Assembly (NCBI RefSeq): GCF_041929205.1
Contig: NZ_JBHFNT010000116.1
Direction: 5' to 3' (one strand)
DNA length: 64,000 bases
From: Floridanema evergladense
Lineage (GTDB): Bacteria; Cyanobacteriota; Cyanobacteriia; Cyanobacteriales; Aerosakkonemataceae
The position numbers and the translations under genes are program-made. The notes below the pieces were generated by a model. It was not told where the DNA came from, made no database searches, and was given only the letters and a program-made list of their open reading frames with translations. Positions 9,273 to 18,119 of the stretch are shown piece after piece (positions within the stretch are counted from its first letter, which is position 1; each line of letters opens with the position of its first letter).

Positions 9273-9548
9273 ATGTCCGTTAAAGTTTTAGTTCCCACTC
9301 CCCTGCAAAAGTTTACCAACGACCAAGCAACTTTAGAATGCAGCGCTAGTAGTATCGAAGAATTAATTGATTCTTTAGACGAAAGTTGTCCCGGCATTAA
9401 ATCACGTTTATGTGACGAACAAGGACAAATTCGCCGCTTTTTGAACCTCTACGTCAACAGCGAAGACATCAGATTTTTGGATGGAACAGCTACAACCTTA
9501 GCAGATGGCGACGAAGTAAGCATCGTTCCCGCTGTAGCTGGCGGTTGA
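9273..9548 (+). CDS. MoaD/ThiS-family sulfur carrier next to threonine synthase
   Basis: This 91-residue ubiquitin-like protein ends in AVAGG, the activated diglycine terminus. It has the longer CysO-like form (LYVNSEDIRFLDG, DGDEVSIVPAVAGG). CysO carriers donate sulfide for cysteine synthesis in actinobacteria. The thrC neighbourhood suggests an amino-acid rather than a molybdopterin role, but that is inference. It is separated from thrC by an AT-rich spacer with TTACCCATT inverted repeats. Confidence 0.85.
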   Translation: MSVKVLVPTPLQKFTNDQATLECSASSIEELIDSLDESCPGIKSRLCDEQGQIRRFLNLYVNSEDIRFLDGTATTLADGDEVSIVPAVAGG

Positions 9549-9589
9549 GTTCTCGGAGTGGGGGCAGAGGGGCAGAAGGTAAAAATTCT

Positions 9590-9620
9590 CCTTGTCCCCT
9601 TGTCCCCTTGTCCCCAGTCC
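9590..9620. repeat. Short tandem repeat TTGTCCCC
   Basis: Three consecutive copies of ttgtcccc are followed by a degenerate copy. This is a typical cyanobacterial intergenic octamer tract. It sits between the sulfur-carrier gene and the DUF2996 gene. Confidence 0.8.
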
Positions 9621-9732
9621 CTTCCTTGCAAATTATTAGATATTGTAAAAATATGTGTCTTGCCTTGTAGCTGGTGAAATTATTCAGCTGAATTAGAGTT
9701 CTCGATCGTAAATTAAAGGTTGAACTGAAGTT

Positions 9733-10353
9733 ATGGCAGAAGAAACCAATCACAATGAAGCGGGAGAAGTAGCTCCTAGCACTGTAGAACAGCAAGCTCC
9801 TAGCATTGCCGAAGAACACGCTCCCAGCACTGACTCATCTGTAACAACAGATATCCCTAGTGCTAATGCACCCGATCCTAACGCAGTTAGTTCCGAACAA
9901 AATCCTAATGCGGTAGGTGATAAAGCTGAGGAAAAAGCTGCGAAAAAACCAGCTGCTGCGAAAAAGGAAAAAGCGCCCGCAGTTGAAGATAAACCTTTTG
10001 CCGAGTTTATTCCTCAAGATTATTTTGAGGCATTAACAGCTGCGTTAGCTAAACAAGGCGTTCAGGATTTAGAGCTAAATTTAGAAAAGCAAAAAATTCC
10101 TGTGATTGGCTATGCAACACAACCGGAATGCTGGCAAGTTATTGGTAGTTGGGGCAATGGTAAACGTCAATTCCGGGTGTATTTCTTGACAGAAAATATT
10201 CAGGGACAAAAAGGTTTTTCATATTCGGAAAATGGCGGTAAACCTAGCACTCTTGAGCCTTTCTTAATTGATGAACGAAAAGTAAGTTTAGATTTACTGG
10301 TGTTTGGCGTTGTACAACGTTTAAATGCCCAAAAGTGGCTAGTTAGAAATTAG
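9733..10353 (+). CDS. DUF2996 family protein
   Basis: The first 90 residues are a low-complexity Ala/Glu/Pro/Ser/Lys region with EHAPST-type repeats. The conserved C-terminal part (about residues 92-206: FAEFIPQDYF, CWQVIGSWGNGKRQFRVYF, FLIDERKVSLDLLVFGVVQR) matches the DUF2996 family, which is essentially restricted to cyanobacteria and plastids. The function is unknown. No membrane segment or signal peptide is present. It is preceded by an A/G-rich region and is probably monocistronic. Confidence 0.85.
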   Translation: MAEETNHNEAGEVAPSTVEQQAPSIAEEHAPSTDSSVTTDIPSANAPDPNAVSSEQNPNAVGDKAEEKAAKKPAAAKKEKAPAVEDKPFAEFIPQDYFEALTAALAKQGVQDLELNLEKQKIPVIGYATQPECWQVIGSWGNGKRQFRVYFLTENIQGQKGFSYSENGGKPSTLEPFLIDERKVSLDLLVFGVVQRLNAQKWLVRN

Positions 10354-10389
10354 TTACAGACAATCAACTCACTGGTAGCAAAGGTGTGC

Positions 10390-10412
10390 GAGAGGGGGGT
10401 ATACCCCTCTCA
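10390..10412 (+). terminator. GC-rich palindrome after the DUF2996 gene
   Basis: GAGAGGGG and CCCCTCTC pair around a 6-base loop (GGTATA). There is no T-run directly after it, so this is a weak or atypical terminator. Confidence 0.5.
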
Positions 10413-10487
10413 AGAGTCTTCCCCCTGCCAACTATATGTTTAATTGCATAAAATAAAGATAAATAAACAAAAAAGGTAAGAGAACAA

Positions 10488-11351
10488 ATGAAAACAAACT
10501 TATCAAGTGCTATTGAGCAATTATGCTCTGAAGCCATTCTCTATGAAGATTTTAAAAACATTACGAACAGTTTAGAAATACTTATCGCTTCAAAAAATGC
10601 TTCATTACCAGAAGAAGGACTTGAACAACTTCGAGAAATATGGAAATCTCTAAAAGAATCTGACATTTTTGATAAACCATTGACACGAGCAGCCAGAAAA
10701 ATAGATGCAATAAGTCTCTCAATTAGTAGGGTGTTAACGAAATTTAGAGAGTTCTTTAGTGATAAAGAATATCACGAATTAAATAAAATTTCTTCTAGTG
10801 GTTTTGCCGTAGCACAAGTCATGAAAGGAATACACTACATAAATAAATCATTGATACATGATCAAACAACTATAAATTTAGCTAATTTTACAAAAGGCAT
10901 AAATCTCTTGTCCAAAGGATTAAAAGAAAATCCCAAACTAATTCACCTAGACGATTATGAAAATTTTAAAGAATTAGGAGAAGTCGCAATAGAAATAAGT
11001 AAAAAAATAAATGAAGAATCAGTTCAATTAGATGAGGAAGAATCAACAGAAGAGCATAAAAAATATAAAGAAGTCATACATTTAAGCGGCATTTCCATTT
11101 TATGGTCAGTAGGACAATTTGAAAATAAAATAAAAAAACAAAGAAGCTTTGGGACAATTGAAGACTTTGTAGAGTACATAGATAATGGAGACGAAGAGGA
11201 AAAGAGAAGAAGAAAGAAAAAACAAATTGATCTTATAGATTTATGGATAGATAGTCCTTCAAATGAGGAAGAAGATACAGAGGAGTGCTTTAAAAACATT
11301 GATGAAAGAAGAAAGCGAAAATTGTTTACCAACATTATTAATAATTCTTGA
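10488..11351 (+). CDS. Unknown helical protein upstream of a PIN-domain gene
   Basis: This 287-residue, largely helical and strongly charged protein has an acidic patch (DEEESTEEHKK) and a basic stretch (EEEKRRRKKKQ) towards the C-terminus. I recognise no family. The gene is markedly AT-rich and lacks the HIP1 octamers frequent around it, suggesting recent acquisition. It overlaps the start of the following PIN-domain gene, so the two are probably translationally coupled. A regulator or antitoxin-like role for the PIN protein is possible but not supported by a motif. A GGTAAGAG ribosome site lies just upstream. Confidence 0.7.
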   Translation: MKTNLSSAIEQLCSEAILYEDFKNITNSLEILIASKNASLPEEGLEQLREIWKSLKESDIFDKPLTRAARKIDAISLSISRVLTKFREFFSDKEYHELNKISSSGFAVAQVMKGIHYINKSLIHDQTTINLANFTKGINLLSKGLKENPKLIHLDDYENFKELGEVAIEISKKINEESVQLDEEESTEEHKKYKEVIHLSGISILWSVGQFENKIKKQRSFGTIEDFVEYIDNGDEEEKRRRKKKQIDLIDLWIDSPSNEEEDTEECFKNIDERRKRKLFTNIINNS

Positions 11352-11817
11352 TACTGGGATTTTAGGCTTATTAACCAATCCTAAATGCAGCAAAGCTCAA
11401 TTGAGATGTAAAAATTGGTTCAGAAAAATTACTGAAAATAAACAGATAGAAATCACCACTTCTGAGATTTGTGATTATGAACTAAGGAGAGAGCTAATAA
11501 GATGTAAAAAACATGAGGGATTGAAAAGATTAAACGAATTTAGGGATACTTTTGGGTGCTTGGAAGTAACAAGAGATGTACTTGATAAAGCTGCTCAATT
11601 ATGGGCTTGGGCAAGAGAAACTAACCAAGCAACAGCACATGATGAATCCATTGATGCTGATGTAATACTATCAGCCCAATCAATCATACTAAGCAGCGAA
11701 TATAATAAGTCTTCAATCATTGCTACAACTAATACAAAACATTTAGACAGATACACACCTTCTCTGCATTGGGAAGAAGCAACAATAGAAAATTGTATTA
11801 AAAGATGTCAAAAATAA
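11263..11817 (+). CDS. PIN-domain protein (putative RNase toxin)
   Basis: The N-terminal segment LIILDTGILGLL gives the first PIN acidic residue. Later acidic positions include the Glu of TSEICDYELRRELI, the Asp of DESIDADVIL, and a final ATTNTKHLDRY strand. PIN domains of this kind are Mg-dependent RNases, often the toxins of VapBC-like pairs. The frame is open from the ATG at 11263, while the ATG at 11302 would give a product starting MKEESENCLPTLL. Both overlap the upstream gene. The region is AT-rich like its partner. Which gene, if any, neutralises it is not evident. Confidence 0.75.
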   Translation: MRKKIQRSALKTLMKEESENCLPTLLIILDTGILGLLTNPKCSKAQLRCKNWFRKITENKQIEITTSEICDYELRRELIRCKKHEGLKRLNEFRDTFGCLEVTRDVLDKAAQLWAWARETNQATAHDESIDADVILSAQSIILSSEYNKSSIIATTNTKHLDRYTPSLHWEEATIENCIKRCQK

Positions 11818-11874
11818 TTTTTAAAGAAGGAAACAGGGAACAGAACAAGTAAAATCTAATTCACTTGTGTTTCC

Positions 11875-11899
11875 CTGCCCCTCTGCCCCTCTGCCCCTT
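11875..11899. repeat. Short CTGCCCCT tandem repeat
   Basis: Three copies of the ctgcccct unit lie between the PIN gene and the converging TM2 gene. It is the same class of intergenic tract as those at 2419 and 9590. Confidence 0.7.
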
Positions 11900-12420
11900 C
11901 AGAGTTCTACAAATTCGTACACTACAACACCAGTATCCGGGTCGTTATCAATTCTGACATAGCCAGCTTTGACTAATTGCATTAATGCGGCTTCTATTTC
12001 AGAAAAAGTCATATCTGTATCCATAACTGCTTGAGTTACTGAGAGTTTGCCACCTCTAGCAGCTGCGGTTTTAACTAATTTAACCATTAATCGATCGCGA
12101 TTTAACGGCATAGTTTGGGAAACAGCTGGTTGATTTAAAGGTATGCCATTGGGTGTATAACCGAATTTACCTTGAAACTTTAAGTTATGCTCTTCTACCA
12201 TTCCGGGAATTAGGAATAAATCAATAAATTGTCCTATTCCAAATAAGCCAAATGTACATAGCCAAATAAAACCTGTGAACATTTTGCGATTGTAGATGCG
12301 GTGTAAACCGTGTATCTGTAGCAAGCAAGCTAACCAAAGTAGGTAGCTGGTGCCAATATTATTACCAATGTTACTGTTAACGTTATTCATTGCTGAATTA
12401 GTTACTTGGTGATGGTGCAT
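11899..12420 (-). CDS. TM2-domain membrane protein
   Basis: The 173 residues contain two hydrophobic helices separated by a short turn (SYLLWLACLLQIHGLHRIYNR, then FTGFIWLCTFGLFGIGQFIDL), which is the TM2 domain pattern. The C-terminal 70 residues (RLMVKLVKTAAARGGKLS, FSEIEAALMQLVKAGYVRI) look like a small winged-helix module. It is likely an integral membrane protein with a cytoplasmic tail. The function is unknown. It converges with the PIN-domain gene. Confidence 0.8.
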   Translation of the reverse strand: MHHHQVTNSAMNNVNSNIGNNIGTSYLLWLACLLQIHGLHRIYNRKMFTGFIWLCTFGLFGIGQFIDLFLIPGMVEEHNLKFQGKFGYTPNGIPLNQPAVSQTMPLNRDRLMVKLVKTAAARGGKLSVTQAVMDTDMTFSEIEAALMQLVKAGYVRIDNDPDTGVVVYEFVEL

Positions 12421-12628
12421 TTTTTTATGATAGTTATTCTGTTATTGAGTGTTGTATATCTCTTGAATAGCGACTTTTTGTAACAAACCTTGACACATTG
12501 TTGCAAGTCTTAATACGATCGCTCATCTAATCCAGCCAATAGCTTGGTAGACTAAAACCCATGCCCATAACAAGCGTCGCATTATCGGCAGCGATCGATC
12601 TTAACTAGATCAAAAAATAGAGACACCT

Positions 12629-13705
12629 ATGGTAGATTCCCTTAAGAAACCCAGTTTTGAAGAATTACGTCCGGGAATAAAAGTTCCGGCAAAAGAAACC
12701 ATCCTCACGCCTCGGTTTTATACCACCGACTTTGACGAAATGGCGCGGATGGATATCTCACCCAACGAAGACGAACTGAGAGCGATTTTAGAAGAGTTCC
12801 GTGCTGATTATAATCGTCATCACTTTGTCCGGGATGCAGAATTTGAACAATCCTGGGACCACATCGACGGGGAAACTCGCAGGTTGTTCGTTGAGTTCCT
12901 AGAACGTTCCTGTACTGCTGAGTTCTCAGGATTCCTACTTTACAAGGAACTAGGAAGACGCTTAAAAGATAAAAGTCCGGTTTTGGCAGAATGCTTTAAC
13001 CTGATGTCACGGGATGAAGCGCGTCACGCAGGTTTCCTCAACAAGGCGCTGTCTGACTTTAACCTATCCTTAGACTTAGGATTCCTGACAAAAAGCCGGA
13101 AATACACCTTCTTTAAACCAAAATTTATTTTCTACGCCACCTACCTTTCCGAAAAGATTGGTTACTGGCGTTATATCACCATTTATCGCCACTTGGAAGC
13201 TCATCCTGAAGACCGAGTTTATCCCATTTTCCGTTTCTTTGAAAACTGGTGCCAGGATGAAAACCGTCACGGTGACTTCTTTGATGCGGTAATGAGAGCA
13301 CAACCGGAAACTTTGAACGATTGGAAGGCGAAACTCTGGTGTCGGTTCTTCCTGTTGTCGGTGTTTGCTACCATGTACCTCAACGACATTCAGCGGGCTG
13401 ATTTCTATGCTGCAATTGGTCTAAATGCACGGGATTATGATATTTACGTGATTGAAAAGACCAATGAAACAGCTGGTAGAGTGTTCCCGGTAATTTTGGA
13501 TGTGGATAATCCAGAATTTTATCAGCGTTTGGATGTATGCGTTCAGAATAATGCAAAATTAACTGCGATCGCAAACTCCAATCAGCCAAAATTCCTGCAA
13601 TTATTGCGGAAATTACCTCTGTATATTTCTAACGGTTGGCAATTCTTGAGGTTGTATTTCATGAAACCAATTGATGTTACATCTTTGCAAGGAACAGTCA
13701 AGTAG
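12629..13705 (+). CDS. acsF: Mg-protoporphyrin IX monomethyl ester oxidative cyclase (aerobic)
   Basis: AcsF is the oxygen-dependent di-iron enzyme that makes the isocyclic E ring of chlorophyll. The 358-residue sequence is clear: an N-terminal RFYTTDFDEMA, ferritin-like helices with iron ligands in ELGRRLKD, RDEARHAGFL and WCQDENRHGDFF, and EKTNETAGRVFP near the end. It acts at the thylakoid or envelope membrane. The gene has its own upstream region of about 200 bases and ends in a good terminator, so it is probably monocistronic. It is direct evidence for an oxygenic phototroph. Confidence 0.96.
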   Translation: MVDSLKKPSFEELRPGIKVPAKETILTPRFYTTDFDEMARMDISPNEDELRAILEEFRADYNRHHFVRDAEFEQSWDHIDGETRRLFVEFLERSCTAEFSGFLLYKELGRRLKDKSPVLAECFNLMSRDEARHAGFLNKALSDFNLSLDLGFLTKSRKYTFFKPKFIFYATYLSEKIGYWRYITIYRHLEAHPEDRVYPIFRFFENWCQDENRHGDFFDAVMRAQPETLNDWKAKLWCRFFLLSVFATMYLNDIQRADFYAAIGLNARDYDIYVIEKTNETAGRVFPVILDVDNPEFYQRLDVCVQNNAKLTAIANSNQPKFLQLLRKLPLYISNGWQFLRLYFMKPIDVTSLQGTVK

Positions 13706-13728
13706 CTTTCATTAGTTGCTCCTTGATT

Positions 13729-13763
13729 AAAACGGTTCTGCCAATAGCGGAACCGTTTTTTTG
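13729..13763 (+). terminator. Rho-independent terminator of acsF
   Basis: AAAACGGTTC pairs with GGAACCGTTTT across a short loop and is followed by a T-run. Confidence 0.85.
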
Positions 13764-13825
13764 GCAATGATATAGTATCCTATGTTCTTATAAATCTCCA
13801 GCCACTTGGTAAAAATCCACACAAG

Positions 13826-14554
13826 ATGAAATTAAATTACTGGTTTCTATTAATTAGCGGTTGCTTAACTCTGGTAGCGACACCTACTTGGGGACAAATC
13901 TCCGAACCTCAATCCACTCCCCAAACTCCAGAACCAGCAACGCCTAACTCGTCAGCGAGAGATTTAGATTTAAGTCCAGAAATTATGGAAAATAGTCCGG
14001 TTTTGCGGCGTTGGATGCGGAAAGTTCCTAATGTTTTGGAGAGTATTAGAAACGATCCAAGTTTTCGCACCAGGTTAAGGTTAGGTTATTCTCAGTATAC
14101 TTCGGACGATCGCTCATCAGGAATTAAAGTAGGGGTAGAAGATATATTTTTGGGGAAAACTGGATTAACTGTAAGTGGCGAATATAACACTTCCTTTGAT
14201 GGTGATTACTCTCTTTATGGTGGAGATTTACGTTACTATATCTTGCCCTTGGGTGGTTATATTAATATTGCCCCAGTAATCGGCTATCGTCGCATAGAAA
14301 CTGACAGATACGATACTAGTGGTGTAAATGTTGGTGCAAAGTTGTTGTTTGTGTTCTCTCGCACTGGCGCAGGTGATATTTCTTTAACTCAAAGTTGGGT
14401 TTCTCCTGGTACTAGCGAAGAGGTGGGTTTGACGACTATTTCTGTTGGTTATGCTTTAACTGAAAATATTCGCTTATCTACAGATATTCAAAAACAAAAT
14501 GCTAGGCAAAGAAAGGATAATCGAATAGGAATTGTTTTGGAATGGATGCTTTAA
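13826..14554 (+). CDS. Secreted protein of unknown function, possibly a small outer-membrane barrel
   Basis: A signal peptide is visible (MKLNYWFLLISGCLTLVATP, likely cleaved near residue 23). A Pro/Thr/Ser-rich linker follows, and from about residue 75 there are alternating hydrophobic strands (RLRLGYSQYTS, GLTVSGEYNTSF, LSTDIQKQNARQ) ending in an aromatic/hydrophobic C-terminus. That pattern suggests a beta-barrel or other beta-rich envelope protein. No enzyme motif is seen. It is transcribed alone between acsF and the tRNA. Confidence 0.7.
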   Translation: MKLNYWFLLISGCLTLVATPTWGQISEPQSTPQTPEPATPNSSARDLDLSPEIMENSPVLRRWMRKVPNVLESIRNDPSFRTRLRLGYSQYTSDDRSSGIKVGVEDIFLGKTGLTVSGEYNTSFDGDYSLYGGDLRYYILPLGGYINIAPVIGYRRIETDRYDTSGVNVGAKLLFVFSRTGAGDISLTQSWVSPGTSEEVGLTTISVGYALTENIRLSTDIQKQNARQRKDNRIGIVLEWML

Positions 14555-14668
14555 ATTCCCGAATTTTGCCAGAAGTCGGGAATTTTCTGCAAGTCAATTT
14601 TCTGCTGCTGATTTTGTCAGGGTTTAATGACTACTTAAACAGATGCGATCGAAGTAATTAAATTTTTA

Positions 14669-14750
14669 TGCGGATGAAAGGACTTGAACCTTCACTCCTT
14701 GCGGAACCAGAACCTAAATCTGGCGCGTCTGCCAATTCCGCCACATCCGC
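14669..14750 (-). tRNA. trnL-UAG: tRNA-Leu (UAG anticodon)
   Basis: On the minus strand the acceptor arm GCGGATG (from 14750) pairs with CATCCGC near 14670. The anticodon stem CCAGA/TCTGG encloses the loop TTTAGGT with anticodon TAG. A variable arm (TCCGCAAGGA) of class II type precedes the T-arm GGTTCAAGTCC. The 82-base length fits tRNA-Leu. The 3' CCA is not encoded. Confidence 0.93.
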
Positions 14751-14754
14751 TCGA

Positions 14755-15137
14755 ATCTATATAATAACAGATTTATACAGTAAATGAGTATAGCAGATTT
14801 TTTTCCGCAGCGAACCAACATCAACTGTAAATCCCAGGCAAGTTCAACAGATTACTGAACTAGTGGTAAAGATTTTAGCAGCAACTGACCTAAAAGTGTA
14901 GCTTCGATTAAAACTGGATTTAGCAGAATAAAGGGAAATTAGCGATCGGGTATTGGGAAATAGGATTCCTTGTAGCTAAGATGAAAAAAAAGCGATTTCA
15001 GTTTTCTGGAAATCGCTTTTTATGAAAAAATTTTGAGGTAATGGCAGTTATGGTTAATTTGGCTAGAGTGCTTGCAGATTCATCTGCTAAACTAACACCT
15101 ACAAACTTATAACTTCCTTCTGCCTTTCTTTATAAAA
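14755..15137. other. Gene-poor interval between tRNA-Leu and the DUF427 gene
   Basis: Neither strand carries a convincing coding frame here. The only structure seen is the hairpin at 14984-15021. The rest is AT-rich spacer. Confidence 0.6.
14984..15021. terminator. Bidirectional hairpin terminator
   Basis: AAAAAGCGATTTC and GGAAATCGCTTTTT form a stem of about 12 bp with A-rich and T-rich flanks on opposite sides, so it could terminate on either strand. Confidence 0.75.
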
Positions 15138-15422
15138 CTATGCTTCGACTTTCACACCTTTCCAAAATGCCACATATCCTTCAATGTTTTTAGCACGATC
15201 TTTAGTTTGGGGATAGTACCAAGCAGCATCTTCGTTTTGTTGTCCGTCTACTTCAATAGTGTAGTAACTGGCGACTCCTTTCCAAGGACAGGTGGTGTGT
15301 GTGTTACTTTCTTTGAAGTATTCTTTGTTGATAGTGTCGGGGGGGAAGTAATGATTTCCTTCTACTACCTCTGTGCGATCGCTTTCTGCTAAAGTAGCAC
15401 CATTCCAAACAGCTTTCGGCAT
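15138..15422 (-). CDS. DUF427 domain protein
   Basis: The 94-residue sequence matches the small DUF427 beta-barrel family throughout: VWNGATLAES, EGNHYFPPD, TTCPWKGVASYY, AAWYYPQTKD and VAFWKGVKVE. The Cys-Pro-Trp-Lys-Gly motif is its signature. The biochemical role is unknown. It diverges from recQ across about 125 bases that must hold both promoters. Confidence 0.9.
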   Translation of the reverse strand: MPKAVWNGATLAESDRTEVVEGNHYFPPDTINKEYFKESNTHTTCPWKGVASYYTIEVDGQQNEDAAWYYPQTKDRAKNIEGYVAFWKGVKVEA

Positions 15423-15546
15423 AAGTGATTTTTCCCTTGCTAAATTGCCAGTACAATTATTAGGATAAACTAATCGTCGATCGAATCATCCCTGTCTAGC
15501 GATGGTTATACAATATTCCTAGCATCAGCGCACTACTGATTAAATC

Positions 15547-17706
15547 ATGTCCCAGTTTCCCTCCCTGGAAAAGGCACTCAAACACTACTTTGGTTACGAT
15601 AGCTTTCGGCCCGGACAAAAGCAAATAGTCGAACAAGCTTTAAAAAACCAAGACTCATTAATTGTTATGCCTACTGGCGGTGGCAAATCTCTTTGCTTTC
15701 AACTGCCAGCCATGTTAAAAAAGGGATTAACAGTGGTAGTATCGCCGCTAATTTCTCTGATGCAAGACCAAGTGGAAGCATTACGAAATAATGGTATTTC
15801 CGCAACTTTTCTGAATAGTAGTATAAATAGTTGGCAAGTGCGCCATCGAGAAGAAAGTATTCGTAATGGTCATACTAAATTACTTTATGTTGCCCCGGAA
15901 AGGTTATTAAGTGAAAAGTTTTTACCATTCTTAGATTTAGTGCAGCATCAAGTAGGAATTGCAGGTTTTGCTATTGATGAAGCGCACTGTGTTTCTGAGT
16001 GGGGACATGACTTTCGTCCTGAATATCGGCAATTGAAATTGTTACGTCAACGTTATCCAGATGTGCCAGTAATGGCATTAACTGCTACTGCTACCGAAAG
16101 AGTTCGCCAAGATATTATTCAACAGTTACATTTACAAAATCCTTTTATTCACATTGCGAGTTTTAATCGACAAAATCTTTATTACGAAATTCGTCCCAAA
16201 GCTAAAAGCAGTTATACAGAATTATTATTACAAATTCGGCAAGCTAAAGGTGCGGTAATTGTTTATTGTCTCAGTCGCAAGGGCGTTGATGAATTAACCT
16301 TGAGATTGCAAAAAGATGAGGTGAATGCTTTGCCTTATCATGCAGGTTTAAGTGATGAAGAACGCAGCGTTAATCAAACAAGGTTTATCCGGGATGATGT
16401 GCAAGTAATGGTTGCTACCGTTGCTTTTGGTATGGGAATTAATAAACCGGATGTGCGGTTAGTAATTCACTACGATTTACCTCGAAATATCGAAAGTTAC
16501 TATCAAGAAGCAGGGAGGGCGGGCAGAGATGGGGAACCTGCTGATTGTACCATTTATTTTAGTTATGGCGACCTCAAAAAAATTGAATGGGCGATCGATC
16601 AAAAAAGCGACGAACAAGAACAAAAAATTGCCCGTCAACAGTTACGGAGAATGATCGATTATGCTGAAGGAACAGATTGTCGGCGGACAATTCAATTAAG
16701 TTATTTTGGGGAATATTTTGCGGGAAATTGCGGTAAGTGTGATAATTGTTGCCATCCAAAACCTACGGAAGATTGGACAATTGAAGCGATGAAATTTCTC
16801 TCTTGTGTCGCTAGATGTAAAGAAAGATTTGGGATGAATTATATTATTGATGTTTTGCGAGGTTCTAAAAATCAGAAAATTTTACAGAATAAACATCATG
16901 AACTTTCTACTTATGGAATTGGTAAAGATAAGACTGCTGATGAGTGGAAGTTTTTGGGCCGATCGCTAATTCACCAAGGTATATTAGAACAAAGCACAGA
17001 TGGTTATGCTATCCTCAAACTTAATGGGTTAAGTTGGGAAGTCATGCGCCGACAGCGGCAAGTTTTTCTCGCAATTCCTACGCAAAAGAAAGTAACACAA
17101 GAAGAGAAAAACCTGAAAAAAGCCGGGATGGAAGTATTATATGAAAGATTGCGGGCGCTGCGGAAAAAACTAGCTGACGATCAAGGCGTTCCTCCTTACG
17201 TAATTTTCCATGATTCAACTTTAAAATTAATGGCGCAAGTTCAACCCGAAACTTTATTAGCATTTGGAGAATTGTCAGGAGTTGGTAGCAGTAAACTCTC
17301 CCAATATGGGGCAGTTTTTTTAAAAGAAATTCGCGCTTATCGCCAAGAAAAAGGTTTATCAGTAGCTACTGATAACGGGAAAATTGAAACCCCAGCACCA
17401 TCGACAACTCAATTAATGAGTTTACACTTATTTCAGCAGGGTTTGAATGTTGAAGAAATTGCCCAACAACGCAATCTCAAACCTAGTACAATTTTCGTAC
17501 ATTTAGCAGAATTGTGGGAAATGGGGGAAACGGTAGATATAGATAAATTAGTTTCTCCCGAACGGCAAAAAGTTATTTGGAAAGCAATGCAAGAAATTGG
17601 TAATGCTGAATTGTTAAAGCCAATTTACGAATATCTTGAAGAAGAATATAGCTATGGAGAAATTCGCATAGTTCGCGCTTTATGGAGAGAGAAACAAAAT
17701 AACTAA
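15547..17706 (+). CDS. recQ: ATP-dependent DNA helicase RecQ
   Basis: The superfamily 2 helicase domains carry Walker A MPTGGGKS (Lys47), DEAH at 144-147, TATAT in motif III, and QEAGRAGRDG in motif VI. They are followed by a zinc-binding Cys cluster (CRRTIQL to CGKCDNCC, about residues 378-401), a winged-helix region and an HRDC domain (about 540-610). A further C-terminal helix-turn-helix segment (SLHLFQQGLNVEEIAQQR) is present, as in many cyanobacterial RecQ proteins. At 719 residues it is full length. It unwinds DNA during recombination and fork repair. Confidence 0.95.
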   Translation: MSQFPSLEKALKHYFGYDSFRPGQKQIVEQALKNQDSLIVMPTGGGKSLCFQLPAMLKKGLTVVVSPLISLMQDQVEALRNNGISATFLNSSINSWQVRHREESIRNGHTKLLYVAPERLLSEKFLPFLDLVQHQVGIAGFAIDEAHCVSEWGHDFRPEYRQLKLLRQRYPDVPVMALTATATERVRQDIIQQLHLQNPFIHIASFNRQNLYYEIRPKAKSSYTELLLQIRQAKGAVIVYCLSRKGVDELTLRLQKDEVNALPYHAGLSDEERSVNQTRFIRDDVQVMVATVAFGMGINKPDVRLVIHYDLPRNIESYYQEAGRAGRDGEPADCTIYFSYGDLKKIEWAIDQKSDEQEQKIARQQLRRMIDYAEGTDCRRTIQLSYFGEYFAGNCGKCDNCCHPKPTEDWTIEAMKFLSCVARCKERFGMNYIIDVLRGSKNQKILQNKHHELSTYGIGKDKTADEWKFLGRSLIHQGILEQSTDGYAILKLNGLSWEVMRRQRQVFLAIPTQKKVTQEEKNLKKAGMEVLYERLRALRKKLADDQGVPPYVIFHDSTLKLMAQVQPETLLAFGELSGVGSSKLSQYGAVFLKEIRAYRQEKGLSVATDNGKIETPAPSTTQLMSLHLFQQGLNVEEIAQQRNLKPSTIFVHLAELWEMGETVDIDKLVSPERQKVIWKAMQEIGNAELLKPIYEYLEEEYSYGEIRIVRALWREKQNN

Positions 17707-17707
17707 A

Positions 17708-17774
17708 CGATGACTAAAGTCCTCACAACAAACCAAATTTATTACCAGTCTTTTGTAACGACTTTAGTCGTATG
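17708..17774 (+). terminator. Imperfect inverted repeat after recQ
   Basis: GACTAAAGTCCTCACAA and TTGTAACGACTTTAGTC can pair around a loop of about 27 bases. The right arm is itself nearly palindromic (ACGACTTTAGTCGT). It is a probable transcript end or stabilising hairpin. Confidence 0.5.
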
Positions 17775-17792
17775 TTTGTTGATTTTGTTACA

Positions 17793-17918
17793 TTAATTTA
17801 CATTAACTGAGCTTTCAGCTTGATTCGATTTGACAAATGCCAATGCTCTGGGTAAAGTGATGCAGATGATGGTGTTTACTAAAGTTAGCAATAGACAATC
17901 TGTTAATGTCATATTCAT
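17793..17918 (-). CDS. Small single-span membrane protein candidate (41 aa)
   Basis: A minus-strand frame reads MNMTLTDCLLLTLVNTIICI followed by TLPRALAFVKSNQAESSVNVN. This is one hydrophobic helix of about 20 residues and then a short polar tail. An AAGGGG ribosome site lies about 3 bases ahead of the ATG at 17918, and GGAG lies further up. Cyanobacteria encode many single-helix subunits of photosynthetic and NDH complexes of this size, but I do not recognise this one. It fills a 413-base interval that otherwise holds only the recQ hairpin. Confidence 0.45.
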   Translation of the reverse strand: MNMTLTDCLLLTLVNTIICITLPRALAFVKSNQAESSVNVN

Positions 17919-18119
17919 AGCCCCTTGATAAAAATTTCTCCTTTATTATTTTTAGCTAAAAACCTGGAGAACGGTGCAAAAATGGATTTTGAATTACTTG
18001 TGAATTATATAAGCTAAGCTAAACAATAGCGGGTTTGTGCATGAACGATCGGGAATTTGCCCAGACAAAAGTGATTCTGTCCACAGTTAATCGCTAAAAT
18101 ATTTAACCTAAGAGTTAAG

